Shown here: piece after piece, positions 24,190-31,892 of the stretch
How the letters are laid out: each line of letters opens with the position of its first letter
Position numbering within the stretch: position 1 is the stretch's first letter
From: Candidatus Babeliales bacterium
GTDB lineage: Bacteria; Babelota; Babeliae; Babelales; Vermiphilaceae
Direction of reading: 5' to 3'
NCBI GenBank assembly: GCA_020050795.1
Contig: JAGVKD010000019.1
Location: forward strand, 1-34,646
Length of the DNA: 34,646 nt
The notes under the pieces: model-generated
The model's input: only the letters and a program-made list of their open reading frames with translations
The model's database searches: none
What the model was told of the DNA's origin: nothing
Position numbers and translations under genes: made by a program

Positions 24190-24204
24190 TATCTGGCATA
24201 GCAG

Positions 24205-24228
24205 AAAAATAATTCATGAATTATTTTT
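24205..24228. other. Perfect 24-bp palindrome over the rdgB-like stop codon
   Basis: AAAAATAATTCA and its exact complement TGAATTATTTTT meet at 24216/24217. The element covers the end of the coding region and the TAA. Ending in T-runs on both strands, it may act in termination together with the hairpin at 24182-24202. Confidence 0.5.
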
Positions 24229-24790
24229 CCAAATACTCTTTCAACTTTCGAATTGCAATGCCACGCTGGTTGCACTTAATGCGCTCTTCGAGTGACAAAC
24301 TGCCAAGAGTAACGTCACACAGATCTGGTTTGAATACAAAGTCCCATCCAAAACCGAGCTCACCAGTGGGTTCAACAAGCGTGCCATGCACTTCACCTTC
24401 AAAAAAAAGAATTGTATGCGTATCGGGTGCATAACCAACCACCGTTTTTCCATAGGCACGCATATTGTTGGTGCACCGTGCAATTTCATACAATTGCCGA
24501 TTGCCAACCGTTTCTAAAAACCATTTAATAAATGGCCCGGGCAAACCGGGTGTCCCATCTTGCGATTTCAAACAATCCATATAGACTGCGGTGTCCTCGA
24601 CTATGATCGGCGCGTTGCATTGCGCGAGTGCGTGCTTGATTTTGTATGCAACAACTTCGCGCATATCGAGCGATTGAATCTCAGGCAAATCCATGCTTTT
24701 GGCATGCACGTAGGGAATAATTGCCTGCACTTCTTCTAATTTTTTCTTGTTGCCCGTGATAAAGGTAATCGGTTCTAATTTTGTTTCCAT
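24221..24790 (-). CDS. rdgB: RdgB/Ham1-family non-canonical purine NTP pyrophosphatase
   Basis: A 189-residue enzyme that hydrolyses ITP, dITP and XTP to monophosphates, keeping deaminated purines out of nucleic acids. The family opening TFITGNKKKLEEV is present. The phosphate and substrate residues appear in VEDTAVYMDCL (usual form V-x-D-T-G/S), GLPGPFIKWF and the FGWDFVF segment (usual form F-G-Y-D-P-x-F). Some of these differ from E. coli RdgB and are closer to the eukaryotic ITPA group. The gene lies upstream of mutS on the same strand, a sensible pairing with DNA repair. Confidence 0.9.
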   Translation of the reverse strand: METKLEPITFITGNKKKLEEVQAIIPYVHAKSMDLPEIQSLDMREVVAYKIKHALAQCNAPIIVEDTAVYMDCLKSQDGTPGLPGPFIKWFLETVGNRQLYEIARCTNNMRAYGKTVVGYAPDTHTILFFEGEVHGTLVEPTGELGFGWDFVFKPDLCDVTLGSLSLEERIKCNQRGIAIRKLKEYLEK

Positions 24791-24802
24791 GATGCCATCC
24801 CA

Positions 24803-24832
24803 TAAAAAACGGCGCCTTTAAATGACGCCGTT
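24803..24832 (-). terminator. Terminator downstream of the 24855-25688 gene
   Basis: AACGGCG (24808-24814) pairs with CGCCGTT (24826-24832), and the minus strand then runs into six T. It lies 22 bases after the stop of the unknown exported protein. Confidence 0.85.
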
Positions 24833-24854
24833 CAGTAGTGCATTAACGCAAGTT

Positions 24855-25688
24855 TTATGACAATTGATTTGCTATTGCAAGTAACATGTGCGGATCGATC
24901 CAGTTACTTCCCTCTACTTGTGCAAACCGTGCACATTCATGTTGCAACACAAGAAAGAGCGAGTCTGAATGGTATGCAAGCAATGCATTATTTTTCGTAA
25001 TGGCAGAATCAATTGAAAGAAGTTTTTGATTACATTCATCAAAGAGTTCATGGGCAATGGCATGCGCATCATCTTGCGCTTCTTTATTAGTCAGTTGATC
25101 TGCTTTCCATTCCATGAATCCGATTATCTGTTCACACTGCTTGGTCAACATAGCACACTGTCTTTTGAGAATAGCATGTTGCCGCTCGTCAAGTGGAATG
25201 CCATCCAATGATGCTTTTTGCGCATACCAGGCAATGCCACGAATTGTTGCAGTGTATGGCGCTTGTGTCATGACAAACCACAACACCGTTTCTTCTTCCA
25301 TCACATGGCGCATCTGACCAGCTACCACTCCGCCGATCACGCTCGTTGTGGCAAACTTACCAAAATTTAACCACGTGCCACCACTCGAGATCCAATCACC
25401 AAATTGCGTTAAATAACTATCGTTACTTGCCACCGCTTGGGCCGCTGTCGCTGCTGCAGTGCCTTCTCCAAAGAAAGAATCGTAAACAGAATATGCTACA
25501 TACATAACCGCGCCGGCCATCGCCAACTTGACCCCTTTGCGAGCCAGTTCACGCTTTTTGACTTGCTGAGAAAATTCTTTTTTATACTCAGTAATATGTT
25601 CGAGTGAAAGCTTATGATCGCCACATGCAATTGGTTGCGCAAAGGCAACGGTGCAGGCAAGTACTAAAGAATAAAAACTTTTTTTCAT
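24855..25688 (-). CDS. Hypothetical exported protein with internal hydrophobic segments
   Basis: A 277-residue protein not recognised by family. Residues 1-22 are a signal peptide (MKKSFYSLVLACTVAFAQPIA). A basic helical stretch (KKRELARKGVK) precedes a hydrophobic helix near 52-68. An alanine-rich segment follows (81-92), then a second hydrophobic stretch near 115-125. The C-terminal half is helical and contains several cysteines (for example in RQCAMLTKQCEQ) that could form disulfides outside the cytosol. AGGAATTTTAT before ATG 25688 supports the start. It has its own terminator, and expression is probably separate from rdgB. Confidence 0.65.
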   Translation of the reverse strand: MKKSFYSLVLACTVAFAQPIACGDHKLSLEHITEYKKEFSQQVKKRELARKGVKLAMAGAVMYVAYSVYDSFFGEGTAAATAAQAVASNDSYLTQFGDWISSGGTWLNFGKFATTSVIGGVVAGQMRHVMEEETVLWFVMTQAPYTATIRGIAWYAQKASLDGIPLDERQHAILKRQCAMLTKQCEQIIGFMEWKADQLTNKEAQDDAHAIAHELFDECNQKLLSIDSAITKNNALLAYHSDSLFLVLQHECARFAQVEGSNWIDPHMLLAIANQLS

Positions 25689-25784
25689 ATAAAATTCCTA
25701 TGATTAAAAATAAAAATGCGCAGCTCTACAGCCACGCTTCATTATTCTTTTCTTTTCGGGTAAGTGTACTCAAAGGCTCAAAAA

Positions 25785-26273
25785 TCACAACTTTGTGTAT
25801 TTAGTCGATTTGCCTTTTGATTTTTCGACCGGGTATTTTTTCTTTAGATTTTCTAACTTGGCTGCATAAGCAGAACTTAAATCTATCTTGCACGCATTGG
25901 CAAATGATATGAGTGCAATCAGCACGTCTGCACACTCATCTTCTATGTCTTGTCGATTGGTTTCTAGCTCTTTAAAAGCCGCCTTGCCATCTTCAACCCA
26001 TAAAAATTTTTCCATAAGCTCAGCCGCTTCTGTAGCAATATTCATGGATAAGTTTTTTGGCGAATGAAATTGATTCCAATCTCGCTCGTCCACAACTTTT
26101 TTCATGAGCAGCTTGAGATCATTGAGTGTTGTTTTTGTATCGTTCATGGATCTAGCCCCTTCAACAGTTTCAGTGTCACACATAACCGCAAATTCCGCTT
26201 GCTCACCCTCATCTTCCATGGACAATGCATGGGTTGATGCAAAAAGAGATGCGAATAAGAATAAAATTTTCAT
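25785..26273 (-). CDS. MazG-like nucleotide pyrophosphohydrolase with possible signal peptide
   Basis: A 162-residue protein. Residues 62-140 match the short dCTP-pyrophosphatase/MazG-like fold (ERDWNQFHSPKNLSMNIATE). The four metal ligands lie in EAAEL (Glu82, Glu85) and EDECAD (Glu113, Asp116). It should hydrolyse dNTPs to dNMP plus pyrophosphate. The first 16 residues (MKILFLFASLFASTHA) look like a cleavable signal peptide, which is odd for this enzyme. A second start, ATG 26145-26147 (Met43), just before the domain, has AGGGG eight bases away, so the gene may make both an exported and a cytosolic form. It follows uvrA by 24 bases and is probably in the same operon. Confidence 0.85.
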   Translation of the reverse strand: MKILFLFASLFASTHALSMEDEGEQAEFAVMCDTETVEGARSMNDTKTTLNDLKLLMKKVVDERDWNQFHSPKNLSMNIATEAAELMEKFLWVEDGKAAFKELETNRQDIEDECADVLIALISFANACKIDLSSAYAAKLENLKKKYPVEKSKGKSTKYTKL

Positions 26274-26297
26274 ATAAAAAACCTTACCTAATTCAAG

Positions 26298-28877
26298 TTA
26301 CATCACCAGTTTGAGATAGCGTCCAGTAAAACTTTCCGGGTGCCGCGCAATTTCTTTTGGAATGCCATGCGCCACAATTCTGCCACCCTCATCACCACCT
26401 TCTGGACCTAAATCAATCAGATAATCCATGGTTTTGAGAACGTCCAGATTGTGCTCGATAATAATCATCGAGTTACCTTTATCGACCAGGCGATTGAGCA
26501 CATGGAGCAATTTTTCAATGTCGTTATTATGCAGGCCAGTGGTCGGTTCGTCAAGAATGTAGAGCGTCTCGCTGCCCCGTTTTGCTAGCTCATTAACCAA
26601 CTTAATCCGTTGCGATTCACCGCCTGAAAGCGTGGTTGATTCTTGGCCAAGCTTCAAATAATCAAGGCCAACATCACACATAAGTTGTAGACGTTTTTTC
26701 AAGTTGCTATGCGCTTCAAAAAAGTGCACTGCTTCATACGCGGTCATATCAAGCACATCGGCAATATTTTTGCCCCTGTAGTTAACCTGCAATGTTTCGC
26801 GATTGTACCGTTTACCGCCACATGATTTGCACACTACCGTTACTTCTGGCAAGAAATGCATTTCAACGGTTACTGAACCATCACCCTTACATTCAAAGCA
26901 ACGTCCGCTGGCCACATTAAAACTAAATCGGCCAACTTTATACCCGCGTGCATTACTTTCTGGCAATGATGCAAATAATTTTCTGATCTCATCAAAGATA
27001 CCAAGGTAGGTTGCCGGATTTGAGCGTGGCGTCCGCCCGATTGGGCTTTGATCAATCACAACCAAGCTTTGCAGTAGTTCTGCACCTGCAAGTTCTGATC
27101 CACCTTTTTTCGAACGGGATTTGCGCGTGTAGCCGCCCATGTCACGCTGCAATGCTGGAACCAATTCCTGCATGATCAGTGTGCTTTTTCCTGAACCAGA
27201 CACACCGGAAATTCCGCACAGAACACCGAGTGGAAATTCTACCGTTAAATCTTTGAGATTATTTTGTGAGGCATGTTCAAGAGTCAGAAATCCTTGCGGA
27301 CGACGCAATGTTTCTGGCATTTGAATTTCACGCTCACCGCTCAAATAAGAACCAGTGAGTGAATTAGGATTGGCTTTTAATTCTTCTGGGGATCCTGCTG
27401 CCGTTACTTGGCCACCAAGAACACCGGCTGCTGGGCCCATATCAATGATATAATCTGCGGCGCGCATGGTATCGATATCATGCTCAACCACCACAACCGT
27501 GTTGCCCTGATCGCGTAATTTTTTGAGTGTTTCAATCAGACGATCGTTATCCCGCTGATGCAAACCAATACTTGGTTCATCGAGAATATAGAGTACGCCA
27601 CTGAGCGCAGAACCAATTTGTGTTGCCAAGCGAATACGCTGCCCTTCACCACCAGACAAACTGCGTGCTGAGCGATTGAGCGTCAGATAAGCCAAACCAA
27701 CATCAAACAAAAATTGCAGACGGCTCTGAATTTCTAGAAGCAGCATTCGCGCAATTTCGTGCGAACGAGCATCGAGCTGCAACTCTTTAAAGAAATCAAC
27801 AAGCTGCTTGATCGAGAGTGATGCAAGCTCATGAATATCCTTGCCGCCAACGGTTACCGCCAGAGCATTCTTATTCAGGCGTTTGCCACCGCATGCACGG
27901 CATGTGTGAACTTTTGCATATTTTGGCCCAAAAAAGTCTGGATACTTAGCCTTCCATGAATCAGGATCATTCTCTTGCCATGGCCATTCGTGCGTGGAAC
28001 CCAAACCTTGGCAGTTATGACATGCACCGATAGGTGAGTTGAATGAGAATAAGCGCGGTTCTAATTCTGGCATTGCATTGGAACAATTAATACACATGCT
28101 GTTGCATGAATAAAGATGTTCTTTATCGCCGACAATCACTTTGCAGGTGCCGAGTGCATGCTTGAATGCAATCTCAACCGCTTCAGTCAATCGTGCGCGA
28201 TCATCAAGAGAAACTTCTATCACGTCAACGAGCAGATCAATCGTATGCTTGAAGGTCTTGCCCAAACGGAGCGACTTAATCTCATCTTCTGAACTAAATT
28301 TATATTTTTTACCATCGATGATGAAACGATAGAAGCCGTTCTGGAAAAGCTGCAGCAACTCTTTACTAAATTCACCCTTCTTCTGGTTGGCGATAGGTGC
28401 GGCAATAGTGATCGTTTGACCCGCAAAGTTATCAAGCAGAAGTTGCGTGATGGTATCTGCCGATTCTGCGCTGATAGGCAGGCGGCAGTCAGGACAATGT
28501 ACTTTACCAATACGGGCATAGAGGACACGAAGATAGTCATAGACTTCGGTGATGGTGCCAACAGTAGAACGAGGATTTTTGCTCACGGTCTTTTGCTCAA
28601 TAGCAATAGACGGGCATAATCCATCAATACGATCCACATCCGGTTTTTTGGCTATCCCTAGAAACTGGCGGGCATAGGAAGAGAGCGACTCCATATAGCG
28701 CCTTTTACCCTCTGTGTAGAGAATATCAAGGGCGAGAGAGCTCTTGCCTGATCCGGATGGACCGGTAATAACGGTTAATTTATCTTTTGGAATGGACACA
28801 TCGATGTTTTTAAGATTATGCTCACGTGCGCCGAAGACTGTGATCCATTGCCGCTTTTTGAGATCTTTTGTATCCAC
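26298..28877 (-). CDS. uvrA: Excinuclease ABC subunit A (shortened UvrA)
   Basis: The damage-sensing ATPase of nucleotide excision repair. Both ABC modules are complete: Walker A GPSGSGKSS near residue 38 with signature LSGGEGQRI near 410, and Walker A GVSGSGKST near 560 with signature LSGGESQRI near 750. Zinc-finger cysteines are present in CPDC, CINC, CHNC, CRAC, CFEC and CKSC pairs. At 859 residues it is about 80 shorter than E. coli UvrA (940). The loss maps to the segment between CHNCQGLG and CRACGG, which is about 50 residues here instead of well over 100. The start is a GTG with a weak ribosome site. It heads a transcript with the MazG-like gene. Confidence 0.96.
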   Translation of the reverse strand: MDTKDLKKRQWITVFGAREHNLKNIDVSIPKDKLTVITGPSGSGKSSLALDILYTEGKRRYMESLSSYARQFLGIAKKPDVDRIDGLCPSIAIEQKTVSKNPRSTVGTITEVYDYLRVLYARIGKVHCPDCRLPISAESADTITQLLLDNFAGQTITIAAPIANQKKGEFSKELLQLFQNGFYRFIIDGKKYKFSSEDEIKSLRLGKTFKHTIDLLVDVIEVSLDDRARLTEAVEIAFKHALGTCKVIVGDKEHLYSCNSMCINCSNAMPELEPRLFSFNSPIGACHNCQGLGSTHEWPWQENDPDSWKAKYPDFFGPKYAKVHTCRACGGKRLNKNALAVTVGGKDIHELASLSIKQLVDFFKELQLDARSHEIARMLLLEIQSRLQFLFDVGLAYLTLNRSARSLSGGEGQRIRLATQIGSALSGVLYILDEPSIGLHQRDNDRLIETLKKLRDQGNTVVVVEHDIDTMRAADYIIDMGPAAGVLGGQVTAAGSPEELKANPNSLTGSYLSGEREIQMPETLRRPQGFLTLEHASQNNLKDLTVEFPLGVLCGISGVSGSGKSTLIMQELVPALQRDMGGYTRKSRSKKGGSELAGAELLQSLVVIDQSPIGRTPRSNPATYLGIFDEIRKLFASLPESNARGYKVGRFSFNVASGRCFECKGDGSVTVEMHFLPEVTVVCKSCGGKRYNRETLQVNYRGKNIADVLDMTAYEAVHFFEAHSNLKKRLQLMCDVGLDYLKLGQESTTLSGGESQRIKLVNELAKRGSETLYILDEPTTGLHNNDIEKLLHVLNRLVDKGNSMIIIEHNLDVLKTMDYLIDLGPEGGDEGGRIVAHGIPKEIARHPESFTGRYLKLVM

Positions 28878-28938
28878 TGATAGGTACCAACTTGAGGGTA
28901 AAAAAAGGGCTTACGGGCATTTCGTTAATCAATCATTC

Positions 28939-28967
28939 AGTATACTAAATAACTTATCATGCGTAAA
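28939..28967 (-). promoter_or_regulatory. Possible promoter of uvrA
   Basis: -35-like TTTACG (28962-28967), a 17-base spacer and -10 TATACT (28939-28944), 62 bases before the GTG start. No LexA-type palindrome is visible near it. Confidence 0.4.
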
Positions 28968-29040
28968 TCAAGCCATTGCGACCTGTTTCTTAGGATTGAG
29001 ACGTTGCCTTTTGAGGCAAAAGCCCTATACTAATGGAGTC

Positions 29041-29070
29041 TCTATCCCCACTCAGTGTGGGGACCCCGGA
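29041..29070 (-). repeat. Family 2 repeat, inverted partial copy
   Basis: On the minus strand it reads GGGGTCCCC...GTGGGGATA, matching the right half of the copies at 29099-29159 and 32912-32963. It contains its own 7-bp hairpin, TCCCCAC/GTGGGGA (29045-29063). Confidence 0.6.
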
Positions 29071-29098
29071 AATGAAATATTAGATTTGAAATGGTCCG

Positions 29099-29159
29099 CA
29101 CGGCTTTTGCCGTGATTATGGGGCCCCCGACATTTCTTGCCGAGAAATGACGGGGATAA
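29099..29159 (+). repeat. Family 2 double-hairpin repeat, copy next to tRNA-His
   Basis: Hairpin 1 is CACGGC-TTTT-GCCGTG (29099-29114). After ATTATGGGG comes hairpin 2, a 13-bp stem with one mismatch (29125-29137 with 29143-29155). The element ends GGGGATAA five bases before tRNA-His. Together with the inverted copy it fills most of the 287-base gap between uvrA and the tRNA. Confidence 0.7.
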
Positions 29160-29164
29160 GTTAT

Positions 29165-29241
29165 GGTGGATGTAGCTCAGTTGGTAGAGCACCAGATTGT
29201 GGCTCTGGTTGTCGTGGGTTCGATCCCCACCATTCACCCCA
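29165..29241 (+). tRNA. tRNA-His (anticodon GTG)
   Basis: The acceptor GTGGATG pairs with CATTCAC, discriminator C, encoded CCA. A G lies at position -1, as required by bacterial HisRS, and pairs with C73. The anticodon stem CCAGA/TCTGG has loop TTGTGGC, giving anticodon GTG. The T arm GTGGG-TTCGATC-CCCAC is perfect. A T-run follows directly. Confidence 0.95.
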
Positions 29242-29270
29242 TTTTTTTCGACACAAAAAAGGAAAACTAG

Positions 29271-29444
29271 ATGTGTAGCTTAAATTTGAATATACGCGGA
29301 ATCGTTTTGATAGTAATCGGCGGCGCAATGCTCGCCAACTCATTATTCGGTATCGCAATCCCAATGCCTTCACCTATGGTGATTTTTGGTGCGTTGCTTG
29401 TGTACCTCGGCGTGGTAGCTCTCTGTGGAAAAGGTCGCTGTTAG
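29271..29444 (+). CDS. Tiny two-helix membrane protein (57 residues), unknown function
   Basis: An open frame from ATG 29271 to TAG 29442-29444, preceded by AAAAGGAAAACTAG, a good ribosome site. The product has two hydrophobic segments (about residues 9-29 and 36-52) joined by a proline turn (PMPSP), with cysteines near both ends (MCSL and CGKGRC). It lies between tRNA-His and tRNA-Pro and may be expressed from the tRNA-His promoter. Size and composition fit small inner-membrane proteins, but with no homologue in the window this stays tentative. Confidence 0.55.
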   Translation: MCSLNLNIRGIVLIVIGGAMLANSLFGIAIPMPSPMVIFGALLVYLGVVALCGKGRC

Positions 29445-29534
29445 AATCTGCAATTAAACTTGCAAAATATAACAAAACCAGTACATTTACTCTCATATTA
29501 TTTTGAAATTCAATTCTGAAAACTTTCTCCATGT

Positions 29535-29610
29535 CGGGATGTGGCGCAATTGGTAGCGCACTCGCTTTGGGAGCGAGGGGTTGCCAGTTCGAGTCTGGCC
29601 ATCCCGACCA
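29535..29610 (+). tRNA. tRNA-Pro (anticodon TGG)
   Basis: The acceptor CGGGATG pairs with CATCCCG, discriminator A, encoded CCA. The D arm is GCGC...GCGC. The anticodon stem CTCGC/GCGAG has loop TTTGGGA, giving anticodon TGG. The T arm GCCAG-TTCGAGT-CTGGC is perfect. Confidence 0.96.
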
Positions 29611-29636
29611 TCTTCTATCCATTCATAAATTCGAAT

Positions 29637-29671
29637 AAAAAAACCCACACATTTTATTGTGTGGGTTTTTT
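29637..29671. terminator. Bidirectional terminator between tRNA-Pro and the methyltransferase gene
   Basis: CCCACAC (29644-29650) pairs with GTGTGGG (29659-29665), with A-run and T-run flanks that extend the pairing on both sides. It can end transcription from either direction. Confidence 0.9.
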
Positions 29672-29688
29672 AGTGTCTAAAAAATATC

Positions 29689-30639
29689 TTATGACTTTGA
29701 AACGTGAAACACCGCAAATGGATAGTGATGAACATATTCCCTGCCCAGTGAGAACTCACTTCGCGCCCACTCGCTAAAAGAAGCAAAATGATGACGATCA
29801 ACATGCACAAGCTTCAGCCCCGCCTGTCTGATTGAATCCTCATATGCGCGCTCAGAATGATAAAAATTTGGCACTGCCAATCCCGCAATTTTACGCCAAA
29901 TAGCATCACCCTCTTGCAACACATTTTCATTATTCACGCGCACAACACGCCCATCCTTAGTCACAAATGTACCACGCACTATATGCGTTAAGGTATTCAA
30001 TTGACCCAACACAGATTGGGCATCATCGGCATTCATGGTTGCTAATGCCTGATCAATCGCTGTGCTAATTTCTTTTGGATCGGTGCCATCAGTAAACAGT
30101 GTCGCGAAAGATGCCGGTGCAGTGATAATTGCGATGCCACCCGGCTTGAGCACGCGATAGAGTTCACGGAAATGTGCACCAAAAACATCAAGCGGCAGAT
30201 TGCAGCCAACATTGATGCTTATTGCGCAATCAAAAAAATTATCTTCATGCGCAAGTGCAGCAACACTGCCAACAGAAAATTTAATGTGTTGATCAAGACC
30301 TGCTTGGTGCGCCGCTTCTTGTGCACGATCTATCATTGCTTTCTGCAGATCAACTCCCCATACTTGCGCTCCATACTGTGCTGCATAGATAGACCAGGGA
30401 CCGGCACCGCATCCAGCATCCAGCAATTTTTTGCCACTCAGATTTTGCAATGTGGGGATAAAAAAAGGATCGAGAAACAATGCACCATCTGCACCATGCT
30501 TACTTTTTGCATAGGCAGAAACACCATCAGCAAGATAGGTTGTACCTTGAGAGCTATGCGCACTTTGTGCAATTATTTGAACAGTGAGAATGAGCGCGAT
30601 CGATAGGATGGATAATCTGCGCACAAATATTTTTTGCAT
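29689..30639 (-). CDS. SAM-dependent methyltransferase with predicted signal peptide
   Basis: A 316-residue class I methyltransferase. Residues 1-29 (MQKIFVRRLSILSIALILTV then QSAHSS) form a signal peptide. The SAM-binding motif I is LLDAGCGAGPWSIYAA near residue 75; the acidic end of strand 2 is VWGVDL, and motif IV/post-I regions follow (DCAISINVGC, LKPGGIAIITAP). The substrate cannot be read from the sequence; the fold is the small-molecule/UbiE-like type. SAM is not known in periplasms, so a secreted version only makes sense if it acts where SAM exists, such as host cytosol, or if the signal serves as a membrane anchor. CGGGA before ATG 30639 supports the start. It is divergent from the rodA-like gene. 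Confidence 0.85.
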   Translation of the reverse strand: MQKIFVRRLSILSIALILTVQIIAQSAHSSQGTTYLADGVSAYAKSKHGADGALFLDPFFIPTLQNLSGKKLLDAGCGAGPWSIYAAQYGAQVWGVDLQKAMIDRAQEAAHQAGLDQHIKFSVGSVAALAHEDNFFDCAISINVGCNLPLDVFGAHFRELYRVLKPGGIAIITAPASFATLFTDGTDPKEISTAIDQALATMNADDAQSVLGQLNTLTHIVRGTFVTKDGRVVRVNNENVLQEGDAIWRKIAGLAVPNFYHSERAYEDSIRQAGLKLVHVDRHHFASFSEWARSEFSLGREYVHHYPFAVFHVSKS

Positions 30640-30738
30640 AATGAATTCCCGATTTTTAATGGAACAAGTACACTAGTTTCGAAAATGGTAAGTTACATGA
30701 TTCTTGCAGATGCAGCAACTCTGAGTAGACTAAGCGAC

Positions 30739-31890
30739 ATGGCAACATTAAAAATAAAAAATTATCTTCATTATTTTGATTGGACCAGCTTCATCCTCAC
30801 GATGCTTTTGTGCGGCATTGGTCTCTTTTTTGTGTTCAGCGCAACCTATAATCCCGAACAACCATTTTCTATTTTTGCAAAAAAACAAATCGGTGGATTA
30901 ATTGGCGGATTAGCCGTTTATTGGCTTGTGGCACTCACTGATCACCGTGCACTCATGCGCTGGGGATATGTTGGTTATTTCGTGGTAATCGGATTGCTCA
31001 TCTTCACACTGCTCAAAGGATCGATTGGGATGGGGGGCCAGCGATGGATCAATCTCGTGTTTATCAAAGTGCAGCCATCTGAACTTGCAAAAGCATTATT
31101 TCCCGCATTTGCTGCATTTCACTTTTTTCAATGCAGCGATAAAAAAAATGATTCGCGATCCTACACCTGGTGGGAAAAGTTTGGACCAGTGTTACTCATA
31201 ATGGTCATTAGCTTTCTACTCATTGCAAAGCAGCCCGACTTGGGCACCGCCCTTGTGCTTGTGTTTTCCGGTTTTTTCCTACTCTGGCTTGCAGGACTAT
31301 CTAACAAATTTTTTCTCTATGCCATTCTTTTGGGTGGATTGGCAACGCCCGTTTTGTGGCACGGATTAAAGCCGTATCAAAAAAAGCGTATCGCCGTATT
31401 TTTGGGAGAAGGTGAATCACGAAAAGAACGGTATCAAATAGAACAAGCCACTATCGCAATCGGTTCGGGTGGCATGATCGGCAAAGGATTTTTGCAGGGC
31501 ACACAAAATAAATTACGCTTTTTACCTGAAGGAAGAACTGATTTCATTTTTGCGGTGGTGTGCGAAGAGCTTGGATTCTTTGGTGCGATACTCCTTTTGT
31601 GCATTTATGCATTTTTATATGCACGATTATTTTTCTTGATCAGTTCGATCACACAAGTGCACATGCAACTCCTTGCCATTGGTATCCTAATACAAATTGT
31701 ATTCTCGACTCTGATTAATATCGGTATGGTACTTGGTTTGTTACCCATTGTTGGTATACCGTTGCCGTTCTTAAGCTATGGCTTGAGTAATTTATGGGTG
31801 ACTCTTGGCAGTCTTGGGTGGTTACAAGGTATTATTATGCAGGAATTTTATCTAAGCGGTTACGGACTCAAACCCATGCGGAGATCATAA
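30739..31890 (+). CDS. rodA: RodA/FtsW-family peptidoglycan glycosyltransferase (RodA-like)
   Basis: A SEDS-family integral membrane protein that polymerises glycan strands from lipid II. Family segments are clear: GGQRWINL and KVQPSELAKA, the KQPDLGTALVL segment, and the GTQNKLRFLPEGRTDFIFA block with a following CEELGF. LPFLSYG lies near the end. The FLPE...TDFIFA form favours RodA (elongation) over FtsW. About ten membrane helices are visible. The frame is open back to ATG 30634, but that would overlap the divergent methyltransferase start; ATG 30739 places the hydrophobic start as in other RodA proteins, though its ribosome site is weak. The stop lies two bases before the ruvB start. Confidence 0.9.
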   Translation: MATLKIKNYLHYFDWTSFILTMLLCGIGLFFVFSATYNPEQPFSIFAKKQIGGLIGGLAVYWLVALTDHRALMRWGYVGYFVVIGLLIFTLLKGSIGMGGQRWINLVFIKVQPSELAKALFPAFAAFHFFQCSDKKNDSRSYTWWEKFGPVLLIMVISFLLIAKQPDLGTALVLVFSGFFLLWLAGLSNKFFLYAILLGGLATPVLWHGLKPYQKKRIAVFLGEGESRKERYQIEQATIAIGSGGMIGKGFLQGTQNKLRFLPEGRTDFIFAVVCEELGFFGAILLLCIYAFLYARLFFLISSITQVHMQLLAIGILIQIVFSTLINIGMVLGLLPIVGIPLPFLSYGLSNLWVTLGSLGWLQGIIMQEFYLSGYGLKPMRRS

Positions 31891-31892
31891 CG

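Noticed and set aside
29041-29160. CRISPR-like or attachment-site array before tRNA-His
   Set aside because: There are only two unequal, inverted copies with no regular spacing or spacers and no integrase nearby.
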